A stretch of 64,000 nt of DNA from Methylobacter luteus IMV-B-3098 (GTDB lineage: Bacteria; Pseudomonadota; Gammaproteobacteria; Methylococcales; Methylomonadaceae): assembly GCF_000427625.1 (NCBI RefSeq), contig NZ_KE386569.1, forward strand, positions 2,340,899-2,404,898. Reading direction: 5' to 3'. The notes under the pieces were generated by a model. It ran no database searches. It saw only the letters and a program-made list of their open reading frames with translations, and had not been told where the DNA came from. Position numbers and translations under genes: made by a program. Below, piece after piece: positions 63,535 through 64,000 of the stretch (position 1 is the stretch's first letter; every line of letters starts with the position of its first letter).

Positions 63535-64000
63535 CAGGGGGTAAGGTCGGTTCTACCTCTTCTCTTGCAATTAAAGACCCGTCGGACGTGGGCGCACTTT
63601 CGTGCCGGGTAACGTTTAAACCCGTATCCGTGCCATTAAAGCACGGCTTTCGCTTCTTCCGACATCCCAAACCCGCACCGCCCTAGGTGCACCTCACGGC
63701 ACGCTGTCCCGGTCAAGGCCGGGAGCGATACGGGGTTTCCACGTTTCCCTTGGGAAGTACGCCGGGTTAGGTGCCTGCTGTCGACCGGGAAGCGTATGGG
63801 TCACGAGAACGCAGCAACTAAACGTTCTACCCGCCTCCAGTACCTTTTGGTCAAGCGTATAAACCACTTCCGCTTGTCATTAATGACGGTCTTTATCACA
63901 GGTTCAGATATCTTCACCATACCAGCTATCTGGTACTCACCTGGTTTGTGGTTACCAGGAGGGTGCGCCTCTCGCGATTTGCACCCCGCATGACTCTCGC
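63535..64000 (-). ncRNA. Possible group II intron 5' (domain I) segment
   Basis: No long frame is present, but the minus strand has a dense set of pairing segments typical of group II intron domain I. Examples are GGGTGCAAATC pairing region GCGCACCC near 63945-63985, AAGGGAAACGTGGAAACCCC near 63730-63755, GAAGCGAAAGCCGTGC near 63640-63655, and GGCACGAAAGTGCGCC near 63588-63605. Its downstream part appears cut by the IS at 63534, and I find no domain V or reverse transcriptase in the window. The call rests on resemblance only. Confidence 0.42.

Overview
The window looks like a chromosomal segment of a nitrogen-fixing gammaproteobacterium, most plausibly a methanotroph of the order Methylococcales. 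The evidence is the gene mix: a ybgC-tolQRAB-pal-cpoB operon, ruvCAB, que genes, a molybdenum nitrogenase operon with typical gammaproteobacterial accessory genes, thiamine and Sox genes, a di-heme MauG/CcpA-type peroxidase and SBBP-repeat proteins. No methane or methanol oxidation gene is present, so the lineage is an inference.

Layout. 1-9340 is an accessory island made mostly of insertion-sequence debris: a truncated IS3-like copy that interrupts a small secreted repeat protein, three decayed IS6-family fragments, a frameshifted IS3-family element, an AI-2E-family permease next to a beheaded outer-membrane efflux lipoprotein, an AT-rich Het-C-like/VWA secreted protein, and a broken integrase beside a tRNA-Lys(UUU). 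9342-21724 is core chromosome, all on the minus strand: tRNA-Lys, queC, queE, cpoB, pal, tolB, tolA, tolR, tolQ, ybgC, ruvB, ruvA, ruvC, yebC, serB, serA. 21820-27393 is a tightly packed plus-strand run: a TlpA-like thioredoxin, hemJ-like gene, thiD, thiE, soxX, soxY, soxZ, soxA, moeA.

27850-36690 is the nitrogen-fixation region. On the minus strand runs nifH-nifD-nifK-nifT-ferredoxin-DUF6129-LRV protein-unknown 332-aa protein-Nif11, ending in a strong terminator. It starts at a full-consensus sigma-54 promoter with a NifA-type upstream site. A second sigma-54 promoter with its own NifA-type site drives a SIR2-like gene in the opposite direction, which makes that gene a candidate nitrogen-fixation accessory factor.

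36979-51768 carries a DmeF-like Co/Ni exporter, tryptophan 2,3-dioxygenase with a kynureninase-like PLP enzyme, a PAS/SpoIIE phosphatase, a flavin oxidoreductase, convergent ornithine cyclodeaminase and arginase, a di-heme peroxidase, an unknown anchored protein, ppx, and an ABC-2 exporter pair. 51785-60960 holds three tandem SBBP-repeat (seven-bladed propeller) paralogs, each with a conserved long leader. Copy 1 is decayed at its 3' end, where a tail homologous to the nif11 gene has been joined; the leader of copy 3 is interrupted by an IS1182-family element with a CTAG target duplication. The window ends with a YceK-like lipoprotein, a complete copy of the same IS3-like element that opens the window, and what looks like part of a group II intron.

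Two families of short palindromic repeats are scattered from the nif region to the right end. One has GTAGGCTGGGTT ends and the other is built on GGTACGCANTGCGTACC. Several copies lie in or next to the nif operon.
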